From Moorella sp. Hama-1 (GTDB taxonomy: Bacteria; Bacillota; DSM-521; Neomoorellales; Neomoorellaceae), in NCBI RefSeq assembly GCF_023734095.1, contig NZ_AP024620.1, forward strand, positions 1-64,000: a stretch of DNA of 64,000 nucleotides, written 5' to 3'. The notes beneath the pieces were generated by a model, which saw only the letters and a list, made by a program, of their open reading frames with translations, did not search any database and was not told the origin of the DNA. Below are positions 38,008 to 46,403 of the stretch, piece after piece. How positions within the stretch are numbered: position 1 is the first letter of the stretch; each line of letters begins with the position of its first letter. A program made the translations under genes and the position numbers.

Positions 38008-38042
38008 ACTGGCGCCTGGAAGGGCGCCAGTAGCCTTTTTTC
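38008..38042 (+). terminator. Rho-independent terminator of the two tRNA-Ser genes
   Basis: ACTGGCGCC and GGCGCCAGT form a 9-bp stem, followed by AGCCTTTTTTCC. Confidence 0.85.
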
Positions 38043-38055
38043 CAGGTTCCATGAC

Positions 38056-38084
38056 TTGACTTAAACCGGCAACTCTGCTACAAT
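38056..38084 (+). promoter_or_regulatory. Promoter of the tRNA-Arg/tadA/tRNA-Ser unit
   Basis: TTGACT and TACAAT with an ideal 17-bp spacer, 46 nt before tRNA-Arg(ACG). Confidence 0.8.
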
Positions 38085-38129
38085 AGGTCCTGCCGGTAAA
38101 AGCACATAAAATGGTTAAAATAAAAGCGT

Positions 38130-38206
38130 GCGCCCGTAGCTCAACGGGATAGAGTAACTGGCTACGAACCAGGAGGTTGGGGGTTCGAGTCCCTCCGGGC
38201 GCGCCA
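38130..38206 (+). tRNA. tRNA-Arg (anticodon ACG)
   Basis: A 77-nt tRNA; acceptor GCGCCCG pairs with CGGGCGC, anticodon ACG at 38164-38166, T-loop GTTCGAGTCC, encoded CCA. This is the known substrate for A34-to-inosine editing by TadA, encoded 110 nt downstream. Confidence 0.96.
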
Positions 38207-38218
38207 TTTTTTATCTTT

Positions 38219-38295
38219 GCGTCTGTAGCTCAGGTGGATAGAGCAGCGGTTTCCTAAACCGCGTGCCGGGGGTTCGAGTCCCTCCAGGCGCACCA
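38219..38295 (+). tRNA. tRNA-Arg (anticodon CCT)
   Basis: A 77-nt tRNA; acceptor GCGTCTG pairs with CAGGCGC (one T-G), anticodon loop TTCCTAA (CCT at 38253-38255), T-loop GTTCGAGTCC, encoded CCA. Confidence 0.95.
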
Positions 38296-38318
38296 GGATA
38301 AGCAGCGGGGTGGCCTTT

Positions 38319-38771
38319 ATGGACCACCATTTCTATATGGGGGAGGCCCTGGCCGAAGCGGGGCAAGCCTTTGCCCTGGGGGAGGTTCCCATTGGGGCGG
38401 TAGTGGTCCTGGGGGATAGGATTATTGCCAGGGCCGGTAACCGCCGGGAAACCAACAACGATCCCACGGCCCATGCCGAGATTCTGGCCCTGCGGGCGGC
38501 GGCCGGGGTAAAAGGCGACTGGCGGCTTACGGGGGCCACATTATATGTGACCCTGGAACCCTGCCCCATGTGCGCCGGCGCCCTGGTCCAGGCCCGTATT
38601 AGCAAGCTGGTATATGGCGCCCCGGACCTGCGGGCCGGGGCGGTTGATTCCGTGCTAAACATTGTTGAGAATCCCCATCTGGACCACCAGGTGGAGGTTA
38701 TACCCGGCATCAGGGAAGCAGAGTGCCGGGAGATCTTAAAGAGTTTTTTCCGGATGCGGAGAGATGGCTGA
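38319..38771 (+). CDS. tadA: tRNA-specific adenosine deaminase TadA
   Basis: Deaminates A34 to inosine in tRNA-Arg(ACG), allowing it to read CGU, CGC and CGA. About 150 residues. The zinc motif is HAEILAL with catalytic Glu, then [15 protein letters not shown] 38319 (or GTG 38310, three residues longer) follows GGGGTGG, 23 nt after tRNA-Arg(CCT). The last 14 bases, encoding the end of MRRDG and the stop, overlap the 5' end of tRNA-Ser(CGA), so the mRNA and tRNA share sequence. tadA probably shares the tRNA-Arg promoter. Confidence 0.95.
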   Translation: MDHHFYMGEALAEAGQAFALGEVPIGAVVVLGDRIIARAGNRRETNNDPTAHAEILALRAAAGVKGDWRLTGATLYVTLEPCPMCAGALVQARISKLVYGAPDLRAGAVDSVLNIVENPHLDHQVEVIPGIREAECREILKSFFRMRRDG

Positions 38772-38849
38772 GCTGGTTGAAGGCGCTCGACTCGAAATCG
38801 AGTGAAGGTGATGAGCCTTCCGTGGGTTCGAATCCCACTCTCTCCGCCA
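38758..38849 (+). tRNA. tRNA-Ser (anticodon CGA)
   Basis: Class II tRNA; acceptor GGAGAGA with TCTCTCC, anticodon loop CTCGAAA (CGA at 38793-38795), long variable arm, T-loop GTTCGAATCC, encoded CCA. The first 14 nt are also the end of tadA. Confidence 0.95.
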
Positions 38850-38866
38850 AAAGCGAGTATTAGTAA

Positions 38867-38900
38867 GGGGTGCCGCCTGTGGGGCGGCCCCTTTTCGTTT
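38867..38900 (+). terminator. Rho-independent terminator after tRNA-Ser(CGA)
   Basis: GGGGTGCCGCC pairs with GGGCGGCCCC and is followed by TTTTCGTTTT. The convergent methylase gene ends just beyond it. Confidence 0.8.
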
Positions 38901-38908
38901 TCCGGCCA

Positions 38909-40108
38909 TTAGTAGTTAGTAATCATCAGGTGCTCGGTGGCCCTGTCGTTACGGTTCTGGAAGCTGACGAGGTACTTGGTATCGAAGGCCCGGATATTTA
39001 AGCCCCGGTTTTGGTAAAGATTGGCAATAAAAGGGGTATTTTTGATTACCAGCATAAACCGGGCCCGGCACTTATGGCAGAGGTAATAAGCCAGCCGCTC
39101 CTGGTCGCCAGGGCCGAACTTCAACCGGGCATAGGTACTGAAGTCGCTATCGTAGGGCGGGTCCAGGAAAATAAAATCCTCCGGTCCCGGAGCGCTTCGA
39201 GCCAGGAATTCCTCGAAATCCAGGCAAAAAATATGCGTCCGTTGCAGGTGCTCCCGGAGGACGGGAGATTTCAGGTAGGCAATCTTCCGGGCCAGGTCTT
39301 TTTCATTATAGGAGATGCCGCCGTAGGGGACATTAAACTCGCCCCGGCGGTTATAACGGAACATGGAGGCATAGCAGTAATCGCGGATAAAGTAAAAGAT
39401 GGCCGCAACGGCAGCAGCCTGCAGGGCCAGTTCCCGGCGGCGATTGTAGAGATGGCGCAGGTGCATGTAAAAGGCACTCTTAAAGGCGCATTCCAGGTTG
39501 TCCCGGATATCCGGCCCGGCCAGGGAGCCCCTCTCCCGTTCAATCTTTTTCATCCGGGAGGTTTTACTGAGGAGGTTTCTGGCGATTTCGCGGAGGAAGC
39601 CTTCCCGGTTGGTGTTGAGGGGCGGGGAAAGGATACCGGTAAACTGGACTTCGTGGCAGGCGATAAACTCCTCCAGCCGGGTGGCGTGGCCGGATGGCGG
39701 GCAATGGCCGGCCGCGTATTTTTGGTACAGGTCGGCCAGAAAATCGCCGTTATCCCTGACGATAGTGGTCAGCAACGCCCAACTCTTACTGATAGCTTCC
39801 AGGCAACGAAAAAATTCCCGGTCACCGGCGCGAATCAGGCTATACAGGGTGATGAGTTCCGGCGCTTTGTCGTTGATATACATTACAGGCCGGTCGACGG
39901 CCAGGAAAACGGCCCCGCCCCCCACGAAGGGGTCGTAATAATAACGAAAACCAGCCGGCAGGTTAGGCAGGATATAGCGCAGCTCCCTTTCCTTACCGCC
40001 GGCCCATTTTAAAATGGGACTTAATCTGGGGATTTTCTGCATGGAGAGGACTCTCTTCCCTAGGGATTGCTGCTTTTCCATGTTAGCAAAAATAGCCGGC
40101 AGCGGCAA
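38909..40108 (-). CDS. DNA adenine N6-methyltransferase (Dam/MboIIA-D12 class)
   Basis: A D12-class adenine methylase with motif I ([19 protein letters not shown]), [12 protein letters not shown], and catalytic motif [12 protein letters not shown]. At up to 399 residues it is longer than Dam (about 280), with extra sequence in the target-recognition region. The start is uncertain: TTG 40108, ATG 40081 or ATG 40042 are in frame, the last with AGGGAAGAGAG nearby. No restriction endonuclease adjoins it, so it is an orphan methylase, flanked by tRNA-Ser genes, a frequent integration context. Confidence 0.88.
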   Translation of the reverse strand: MPLPAIFANMEKQQSLGKRVLSMQKIPRLSPILKWAGGKERELRYILPNLPAGFRYYYDPFVGGGAVFLAVDRPVMYINDKAPELITLYSLIRAGDREFFRCLEAISKSWALLTTIVRDNGDFLADLYQKYAAGHCPPSGHATRLEEFIACHEVQFTGILSPPLNTNREGFLREIARNLLSKTSRMKKIERERGSLAGPDIRDNLECAFKSAFYMHLRHLYNRRRELALQAAAVAAIFYFIRDYCYASMFRYNRRGEFNVPYGGISYNEKDLARKIAYLKSPVLREHLQRTHIFCLDFEEFLARSAPGPEDFIFLDPPYDSDFSTYARLKFGPGDQERLAYYLCHKCRARFMLVIKNTPFIANLYQNRGLNIRAFDTKYLVSFQNRNDRATEHLMITNY

Positions 40109-40207
40109 GGAGTAAACATGGTTGCTGGTCCGCGCCGGCTGACCTCAGCCCCAGCGCTCCAGCTCCTGGTACTGGGGGCCAAAGGCTGAATCAGGGGGCC
40201 TGGCCCC

Positions 40208-40236
40208 TTGCAATTAACTGCAGTTAGCGGTATAAT
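40208..40236 (+). promoter_or_regulatory. Promoter of tRNA-Ser(GGA) and SRP RNA
   Basis: TTGCAA (40208-40213) and TATAAT (40231-40236) with a 17-bp spacer, 47 nt before the tRNA. Confidence 0.75.
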
Positions 40237-40283
40237 AAACTAGCTACCACGTTTGGTTATATTGTTTGGCATCAATTTTGCGC

Positions 40284-40378
40284 GGAGAGATGGCTGAGTG
40301 GTCGAAGGCGCTCGCCTGGAGAGCGAGTAGACGGGTCACAATCCTGTCTCGTGGGTTCGAATCCCACTCTCTCCGCCA
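40284..40378 (+). tRNA. tRNA-Ser (anticodon GGA)
   Basis: Class II tRNA; acceptor GGAGAGA with TCTCTCC, anticodon loop CTGGAGA (GGA at 40318-40320), long variable arm, T-loop GTTCGAATCC, encoded CCA. The SRP RNA begins about 16 nt later, so both may come from one transcript. Confidence 0.96.
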
Positions 40379-40393
40379 TTATTTCAGATTTGA

Positions 40394-40662
40394 CCGTGCT
40401 AGACGGGGAGGTAGCGGTGCCCTGTAACCCGCAAACCGCTATAGCGGGGTCGAAGTCCCACTGGCGGGCCTGACCTGTGGGGTCCGGCCGGTGTAAGGGG
40501 CGAAGAGAACCGGGTCCTGCGCGACGAGAACTCATGAACCCCGTCAGGTCCGGGAGGAAGCAGCGGTAAGTGAGCACCCTCGGGTGCCGCAGGGGTACCT
40601 GGTTGGAGTTACCTGCACCGGTAACGCCCGGAGGCCATGTTCAACAGTGGGTGCACGGTCAG
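40394..40662 (+). ncRNA. ffs: Large signal recognition particle RNA (Bacillus type)
   Basis: The SRP core is unmistakable: GTCAGGTCCGGGAGGAAGC followed by AGCGGTAAG around 40545-40570, the Ffh-binding helix 8. The length of about 270 nt and pairing of the 5' CCGTGCT with 3' GGTGCACGG fit the Alu-domain-containing Gram-positive form. It acts with Ffh and FtsY in membrane protein targeting. A terminator follows within 20 nt. Confidence 0.93.
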
Positions 40663-40677
40663 CTAAAGTGACAAGAA

Positions 40678-40710
40678 GGGATTATTCGCCAGAGGAATAA
40701 TCCCTTTTTT
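40678..40710 (+). terminator. Rho-independent terminator of SRP RNA
   Basis: GGGATTATTC and GAATAATCCC arms, followed by TTTTTT. Confidence 0.9.
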
Positions 40711-40795
40711 ACATACCCGTACTTACCGGACCCCATTCAAACCAGTCGGGCATGAGACTGGCGGATACACGCAGAGTATTCGTGGCTAAAGGAAG

Positions 40796-42676
40796 GTGAA
40801 AGAATTGGCCCAGTACCAGGCTCTGTACCGGCAGTGGCGGCCGCGCACCTTTGCCGAGGTGGTGGGGCAGGCACATATTACCCGGACTCTCCTCAATGCC
40901 CTGCGGACCGGGCGCCTGGTCCACGCCTACCTTTTCTGTGGCCCCAGGGGTACGGGGAAGACCAGTACGGCCAAAATCCTGGCCCGGGCCATCAATTGCC
41001 TGGACCCCCGGGAGGGGGAACCCTGTAACGAGTGCGCCAACTGCCGGCGCATCCTGGCCGGCAACTCCCTGGACGTCCTGGAAATGGATGCCGCCTCCAA
41101 CCGTGGTATTGATGAAATCCGGGATTTAATAGAAAAGATACCCCTGGGTCCCGTAGAGGGCCGGTACAAGGTCTACATTATCGACGAAGTCCATATGCTG
41201 ACGCCGGAGGCTTTCAACGCCCTGCTGAAAACCCTGGAGGAGCCGCCGGCCCACGCCGTCTTTATCCTGGCCACCACCGAACCGCGCAAGGTCCTGCCGA
41301 CTATTCTCTCTCGCTGCCAGCGTTTTGATTTCCACCCCCTGACGGTGAAGGCTATTGCCGGCCGCCTGCAGGAAGTGGCCGCGGCTAACGGGGTGGAGAT
41401 CGAACCGGCGGCCCTCAGCCTTTTATCCCGCAAGGCTGCCGGTGGTTTACGGGACGCCCTCAGCCTGCTGGACCAGATCCTGGCTGGCGGCGGTGAAGGG
41501 CCGATAACGGCCCATCAGGTGGCGGTTACCCTGGGTACAGCACGGTTGGATACCCTGCTGGAGTTAACTGCCGCCCTGGCTGCCGGCGACGGCGGCCGCG
41601 TCCTGCACCTGGTAGATGCGGCCATAGGAACCGGGATGGAACCCCAGCGCCTGCTGGAGGATCTGCTGGACCATACCCGCAACCTGCTCCTCTTAAAGGC
41701 CGATCCCGGCGCCGGGGATTTAACCGGACTCCTGCCCGAGGAAGTGGAACAGGTAGCGGCGCAGGCGCGGGGCTTTGACCACCACCGCCTGCTGGACCTT
41801 ATGGAGAGGTTGCAGCAGGGCGGGGCGGCCCTGCGCCGCAGCAACCAGCCCCGGGTAATCCTGGAGATGACCCTGGCCGGTTTCCTGGTAGCGCCGGGGC
41901 CTTCCCTGGAGGACCTGACCCGCCGGGTGGCGGAACTGGAGGAGCGCCTGGCGGCCCTGGAGGGGAGCAGACCCACGGGGGCCAGGGATGGGGGGACCGC
42001 CCGTCACGGCCCGGGGGACAGGCCAGGGCTTGACCGGAGTCGCCGCAGGGTTACCGGACCCCGGCCCGCCCCAACTACCTCAGTGGTTAATGCCCCCGGG
42101 ATCATTCATACCGGCCCGGTAGACGCCGGACCGGGAACTGCCCGAACTGACCGGATGGGGGCGGGACCGGCGGAAACTGCAGCCACGGCCGAACCCGGGA
42201 CCGGGCCCCATCAGGGCAGCGGGGAACCGGCCCCCGCAAGGGGTACCCTCCCATCTTTCTCCAGGCCGGCGCCGGGGGCTGGCGAAGGTGGCCTGGGGAC
42301 TGGCTCCGCCACATCAGCCGGAAATCCAGCCGCCCTGCCGGGACTGGATCTGGCGGCAGTTCAGGAACGCTGGCCGGAGGTTCTGGCGGCCGCCCGCCGG
42401 GAAAGCATCCAGCTCCAGGCCTTCCTCCGGGAGGGAGAACCGGTGGCCCTGGAAGGGGAGACCCTGACCCTGGCCGTCAGAATCGACTTTCACCGGGGTA
42501 TGCTGGAGCAGCCGGCCAACAGGGAAAAGGTAGAAGCAGCCCTGGCGGCAGTATTCGGCCGGCCTTTAAAGCTGATTATTACCTCCGGGAAACCCTCCCC
42601 CCGGGGGGATAATGACGACACCGTCGCCAGGATGGTTGATTTTTTTGGGAAGGATAAAGTGGAGATCAAGGATTGA
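40796..42676 (+). CDS. dnaX: DNA polymerase III gamma/tau subunit
   Basis: Clamp-loader ATPase. The 626-residue protein has YRQWRPRTFAEVVGQ, Walker A GPRGTGKTSTAK, the zinc cysteines (CLDPREGEPCNECANC), Walker B IIDEVHML and the sensor arginine region ILSRCQRFDFH. After domain III comes a long Gly/Pro/Thr/Arg-rich linker (about residues 395-515), then a C-terminal tau-like domain. The start is GTG 40796 or TTG 40805; the latter is better spaced from GGAAGGTGA. Followed by ebfC and recR as in most Firmicutes. Confidence 0.96.
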   Translation: MKELAQYQALYRQWRPRTFAEVVGQAHITRTLLNALRTGRLVHAYLFCGPRGTGKTSTAKILARAINCLDPREGEPCNECANCRRILAGNSLDVLEMDAASNRGIDEIRDLIEKIPLGPVEGRYKVYIIDEVHMLTPEAFNALLKTLEEPPAHAVFILATTEPRKVLPTILSRCQRFDFHPLTVKAIAGRLQEVAAANGVEIEPAALSLLSRKAAGGLRDALSLLDQILAGGGEGPITAHQVAVTLGTARLDTLLELTAALAAGDGGRVLHLVDAAIGTGMEPQRLLEDLLDHTRNLLLLKADPGAGDLTGLLPEEVEQVAAQARGFDHHRLLDLMERLQQGGAALRRSNQPRVILEMTLAGFLVAPGPSLEDLTRRVAELEERLAALEGSRPTGARDGGTARHGPGDRPGLDRSRRRVTGPRPAPTTSVVNAPGIIHTGPVDAGPGTARTDRMGAGPAETAATAEPGTGPHQGSGEPAPARGTLPSFSRPAPGAGEGGLGTGSATSAGNPAALPGLDLAAVQERWPEVLAAARRESIQLQAFLREGEPVALEGETLTLAVRIDFHRGMLEQPANREKVEAALAAVFGRPLKLIITSGKPSPRGDNDDTVARMVDFFGKDKVEIKD

Positions 42677-42699
42677 TGAGGCTAAAGGAGGCATAAACA

Positions 42700-43014
42700 A
42701 TGAGTATGGGCAATATGAACAAAATGATGAAGCAGATGCAGAAGATGCAGGCCCAGGTAGCCAAACTGCAGGAGGAACTGGGAGAAAGGACGGTTGAGGC
42801 CAGCGCCGGTGGCGGTGCCGTTAAAGTAGTGGCCAATGGCCGTCAGGAGATCCTGAGCATTAAAATCGACCCGGCGGCTGTTGACCCCGAGGATGTGGAG
42901 ATGCTCCAGGACTTGATCCTGGCCGCAGTCAATGAAGCCCTGCACCAGTCCCAGGAGATGGTTGCCGGCGAGATGGCCAAAATTACCGGTAATATGCGCC
43001 TGCCGGGGTTCTAA
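42700..43014 (+). CDS. ebfC: YbaB/EbfC nucleoid-associated protein
   Basis: A 104-residue DNA-binding protein of the YbaB/EbfC family. The N-terminal coiled coil ([21 protein letters not shown]) and core [21 protein letters not shown] match. ATG 42700 follows AAAGGAGG. The conserved dnaX-ebfC-recR order supports the assignment. Confidence 0.95.
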   Translation: MSMGNMNKMMKQMQKMQAQVAKLQEELGERTVEASAGGGAVKVVANGRQEILSIKIDPAAVDPEDVEMLQDLILAAVNEALHQSQEMVAGEMAKITGNMRLPGF

Positions 43015-43016
43015 GG

Positions 43017-43616
43017 ATGCATTACCCGGAACCCCTTAGCAAGCTTATTGCCGCCCTGGGACGCCTGCCCGGCATCGGGCCCAAGACGGCCCAGCGCCTG
43101 GCCTTCCATCTTCTCAAGGTTCCGGCCAATGAAGCCCGGAGCCTGGCGGCAGCCATCCTGGAAGCGCGCCAGAAAACCATCTATTGCTCCATCTGTGGTA
43201 ACTATACTGATCAAGACCCCTGCCGCCTCTGCAGCGACCCGGAGCGGGATCACGCCTGCATCTGCGTCGTCGAGGAAGCCCGGGACATCATGGCCCTAGA
43301 GAAGACCCGCCAGTACCGAGGGGTCTACCACGTTCTCCAGGGCGCCATCTCCCCTGTAGATGGGATTGGTCCGGAACAGCTGCGTATCAAGGAACTCCTG
43401 GCCAGGGTCCAGGACGGCCGGGTCCGGGAGGTCATCCTGGCTACCAACGCCGATGTGGAGGGGGAGTCGACGGCCCTCTACTTGGACAAACTCTTAAAAA
43501 ATATGGGGGTTAAGGTTACCCGCCTGGCCTACGGCCTGCCTGTCGGCGGCGATCTGGAATACGCCGACGAAGTGACCCTGGCCCGGGCCTTTGCCGGCCG
43601 CCGCGAGATAGAATAG
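43017..43616 (+). CDS. recR: Recombination mediator RecR
   Basis: A 199-residue RecR with HhH motif [17 protein letters not shown], a zinc finger ([16 protein letters not shown]) and a Toprim domain ([29 protein letters not shown]). It works with RecF, encoded 40 kb upstream, and RecO. It starts 2 nt after ebfC; the ribosome-binding site lies inside that gene's end. Confidence 0.96.
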   Translation: MHYPEPLSKLIAALGRLPGIGPKTAQRLAFHLLKVPANEARSLAAAILEARQKTIYCSICGNYTDQDPCRLCSDPERDHACICVVEEARDIMALEKTRQYRGVYHVLQGAISPVDGIGPEQLRIKELLARVQDGRVREVILATNADVEGESTALYLDKLLKNMGVKVTRLAYGLPVGGDLEYADEVTLARAFAGRREIE

Positions 43617-43701
43617 ACGTATAATAGTTAAAAAAGTTGGCAAGAAATTATTCCCAGCTGCATATCCTATCACCAAAGGCAGTTGGGAGGTGGCTGGTTT
43701 A

Positions 43702-43926
43702 ATGGAACTGGGACTCAGGGAGGAACTGGCAGGGGTGGCCGAGGCCATCAGGGAAGCCAGGGAGGAATGGCTGGCGGCCCAGCGTTTTTTTGCTGAAGTA
43801 ACGGAGCCGGACCTGGTGGACCAGGCCATCTTCCGGCTGGAAGCGGCGGAAAGAAGATATATGTACCTGTGGAAAGTAGTGCGTAACCGGGGAAAAGCTT
43901 TGGGAAATCCGTTGATAAATACGTAA
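43702..43926 (+). CDS. yaaL: DUF2508 protein (YaaL-like)
   Basis: A 74-residue helical protein in the yaaL position between recR and bofA. The pattern EAIREAREEWLAAQRFF and AIFRLEAAERRYMYLWKVVR is typical of DUF2508. ATG 43702 is 11 nt from GGGAGG; GTG 43690 is also in frame but overlaps that site. No function is established. Confidence 0.8.
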   Translation: MELGLREELAGVAEAIREAREEWLAAQRFFAEVTEPDLVDQAIFRLEAAERRYMYLWKVVRNRGKALGNPLINT

Positions 43927-43938
43927 GGGGTGGTAGCT

Positions 43939-44214
43939 GTGGCTGGCGAGACCATCCAGCTTCTCTTTGCGGCCCTCTTTCTTCTCTTCCTGGTTTATCT
44001 CCTGGGTAGTATCTTTCTTAAACCCCTGAAGCTGGTCTTTAAGATTCTAATCAACTCTTTCTTCGGCCTGCTCATCCTCTGGGCCTTTAACTTTTTCGGC
44101 GCCTATTTTCACTTTTTTATCCCTTTGAACTGGTTGACGGTTTTAATCGCCGGCTTCCTGGGACTGCCCGGCCTGGTCCTGCTAATCTTTTTACGTCTGG
44201 TCCTGGGGTCCTGA
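43939..44214 (+). CDS. bofA: BofA-family pro-sigma-K processing regulator
   Basis: A 91-residue membrane protein. In Bacillus BofA holds the SpoIVFB protease inactive in the forespore outer membrane until pro-sigma-K is to be cleaved. Here there are hydrophobic segments near residues 8-30, 40-60 and 65-88, with the signature LINSFFGLLILWAFNF. GTG 43939 follows AAGGGGTGG (GTG 43930 also in frame). It implies a spore-former. Confidence 0.85.
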   Translation: MAGETIQLLFAALFLLFLVYLLGSIFLKPLKLVFKILINSFFGLLILWAFNFFGAYFHFFIPLNWLTVLIAGFLGLPGLVLLIFLRLVLGS

Positions 44215-44361
44215 ACTTACCCTGTTGGTTCTTGCTGGCGTTAGCACTAGCCCCTTTTTTATCCTTCTGCTGATGCTGTCTGGCGGTAGGGGATCTTATA
44301 CTTAAAAATGGCGAGGTAGATTATTGTCTTGGGGATAGATTTTTGGATGGTATTTTTCGTG

Positions 44362-44388
44362 AAAGCCCGTTGGACCCGGGCTTTTTTT
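44362..44388 (+). terminator. Rho-independent terminator after the dnaX-bofA block
   Basis: AAAGCCCG pairs with CGGGCTTT around TTGGACC, followed by TTTT. The rest of 44215-44602 has no convincing gene. Confidence 0.85.
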
Positions 44389-44602
44389 ATTTTTGTCATA
44401 CTTCTACCGGGGGTAGAACATACTAAGGGCGAGGCAGGGCTGTTTCTCCATAAAGGCCAGGTGAGGTTCAGGCCGTATCTGCTTAACAGCTCCCGGGGTG
44501 AAATAAAACATATGACGGGTCAGGGGCGGGAAAGAGACCTGGAGCGGGGGAGAACTGCCCCATAGAGGAGAACAGCTAAGGACGGGGTGAGGGCCAGCGC
44601 GT

Positions 44603-45256
44603 ATTGTCGAGGCTTATGTGGGCGAGTATGGCAGCGGCAAATCGGAGAACGCCATTAACCGGGCCGTCTATCTCAGGCGCCAGGGGCTGGCAGTCACCCT
44701 GGCCGACCTGGATACCGTTGAACCCTGCTATACCCTGCGGCCCTTGAAGGAAATGCTGCAGGAGCAAGGGGTACAGGTCCTGGGCTGGGAGACCGGCCAG
44801 GTGACGGGCTGGGGCGAGGCCGGGACTATACTCCACCCGGCGGTACGTTGGGCCCTGCACCGGGAAGGCAGTGTGATCATCGATGTCGGCTATGGAGTGG
44901 CCGGAGCAGGGACCTTGCATTTACTGGAGGGTATAAAAGGGGACCCCGATCTCCAGGTACTGGCGGTTATCAACACCACCCGGCCGCTGACCTCCACGGT
45001 GCCGGCTATTATCGATCATATCCGTTCCCTGGGCCGGGTGGACGGGCTAATTAATAATACCCATCTGGGTGCTGAAACGACGGTGGACCTGATCCAGTCC
45101 GGGGCCGGGCTGGTAACAGCTGCAGCCCGGGAACTGGGGCTCCCAGTGGTGGCCACGGCGGTAATGGCGGAACTAGCGCCTTTAATAGGAGATCATGACC
45201 GGGAGGGCAACCCCGTCCGGATAATTCACCGTTACATGCCCCGGGCCTTTTGGTAG
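44603..45256 (+). CDS. P-loop MinD/CooC-like ATPase, possibly ATT-started
   Basis: A P-loop protein of about 217 residues with the nucleotide-binding loop VGEYGSGKSENA, Asp-rich switch TLADLDTVEPCY and strand VIIDVGYG. The first in-frame conventional start, GTG 44618, would remove the beta-strand preceding the P-loop. The frame is open upstream only to a stop at 44588. ATT at 44603 (IVEAYVGEYG) with GGTGAGGG 9 nt upstream is the best start. It lies 30 nt before korA, so it may serve that oxidoreductase, e.g. in cofactor or cluster handling (inference). Confidence 0.75.
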   Translation: MVEAYVGEYGSGKSENAINRAVYLRRQGLAVTLADLDTVEPCYTLRPLKEMLQEQGVQVLGWETGQVTGWGEAGTILHPAVRWALHREGSVIIDVGYGVAGAGTLHLLEGIKGDPDLQVLAVINTTRPLTSTVPAIIDHIRSLGRVDGLINNTHLGAETTVDLIQSGAGLVTAAARELGLPVVATAVMAELAPLIGDHDREGNPVRIIHRYMPRAFW

Positions 45257-45286
45257 GTGAACCCTATTTTTGGAGAAGGTGAACTG

Positions 45287-46393
45287 ATGGTTGCTCAAGG
45301 CACGAAACCCATTACCGGCGAGCAGCGGGCCTTTATGACCGGCAATGAAGTTGTCGCCTGGGCTGCCCTGGCGGCCGGAGCCGACATTATGTACGGCTAC
45401 CCCATTACCCCTCAGAACGAGATTATGCACTACTGGACCCGCCTCGCCCCTAAATACGACCGGGGTTTTTTACAAACCGAAGATGAAATCGCAGCCGGCT
45501 TTACTACCGCAGGTGGGGTCCTGGCCGGTAAAAGGGCCTTTACGGCTACCGCCGGGCCCGGTAACGTCCTGATGCAGGAGGCCATGTCCATGGCTGAGAT
45601 GATGCGCCTGCCGACAGTAGTGGTCGTGACCCAGCGGGGCGGCCCGTCTACAGCTACGGTAATCTATTCCCAGCAGGAACTCAACCTGACCTGCTCTGGC
45701 GGCAATGGAGAGGGGTTAAGGATTGTCTATTCCACCTCCTCCCACGAAGACCTCTTTCACTATACCATTAAGGCCTTCAATACCGCCTGGAAATACCGCT
45801 TCCCCACCTTTGTCCTGGGGGACGGTTACCAGTCCAAGATGCGGGAACCGGTTACCATCTATGACCCGGAGACCAGGGGTATTACCATGGCAGAGAGCCG
45901 GCCGATGGTCGGCCTGCCGGGCCTGCCCGGGGTAGAGCGTGAGCCGGCCCATCTGCGCAATACCTTTAACCTGGAGGATGAACTCTACGAACGCCTGACG
46001 GCGTCAATTGAAGACTACCGGGCTATGACCCCGGAGGTGGTGGAGTGGGAAGCCGGCACCGTTGACGACGCGGAACTGCTAATTATTGCCCATGGGGTTG
46101 TTTCCCGGGCTGCCCGGGCGGCCGTTACCGCCCTGCGGGAGGCCGGCGTCAAGGCCGGCTACTTCCGGCCCATCACCCTACGGCCCTTCCCGGAGGAAGC
46201 CCTGCAACCCATAGCTGCCAGGGTGCGCCGGATCCTGGTGGTCGAATCGGCCTACGGCCAGCTGGAACGCCAGGTCAGGGCCAGCCTTTACGGCCTGGAG
46301 ACGCCCATTAGCAGCTACTTGCGCCCGGGCATGGGCATCACCCCGGAGGAAATCCTGCGCGTAGCCCGCCAGGAACCAGCCAGGCAAACGTGA
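45287..46393 (+). CDS. korA: 2-oxoacid:ferredoxin oxidoreductase, alpha subunit
   Basis: Alpha subunit of a KorABCD/VorABCD-type enzyme that oxidatively decarboxylates a 2-oxoacid to an acyl-CoA while reducing ferredoxin (or the reverse). The 368-residue protein has GYPITPQNEIMHYW, the conserved TATAGPGNVLMQEAMSMAEM stretch and a domain II ending in the AYGQLERQV region. ATG 45287 follows GGAGAAGGTGA. The substrate (2-oxoglutarate or branched-chain oxoacid) is not decided. A repeat-filled gap of 441 nt separates it from the beta subunit. Confidence 0.9.
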   Translation: MVAQGTKPITGEQRAFMTGNEVVAWAALAAGADIMYGYPITPQNEIMHYWTRLAPKYDRGFLQTEDEIAAGFTTAGGVLAGKRAFTATAGPGNVLMQEAMSMAEMMRLPTVVVVTQRGGPSTATVIYSQQELNLTCSGGNGEGLRIVYSTSSHEDLFHYTIKAFNTAWKYRFPTFVLGDGYQSKMREPVTIYDPETRGITMAESRPMVGLPGLPGVEREPAHLRNTFNLEDELYERLTASIEDYRAMTPEVVEWEAGTVDDAELLIIAHGVVSRAARAAVTALREAGVKAGYFRPITLRPFPEEALQPIAARVRRILVVESAYGQLERQVRASLYGLETPISSYLRPGMGITPEEILRVARQEPARQT

Positions 46394-46403
46394 GGGCTAA
46401 AGC

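Noticed and set aside
37735-38064. Open frame running through two tRNA-Ser genes
   Set aside because: The sequence is explained by tRNA genes; no protein features.
39011-40012. 333-codon plus-strand frame opposite the adenine methylase
   Set aside because: The minus strand encodes the clear methylase motifs (DPPY and others); the plus-strand frame has none.
44329-44565. 78-codon frame between bofA and the P-loop gene
   Set aside because: Overlaps the terminator at 44362-44388, with no good RBS or similarity.
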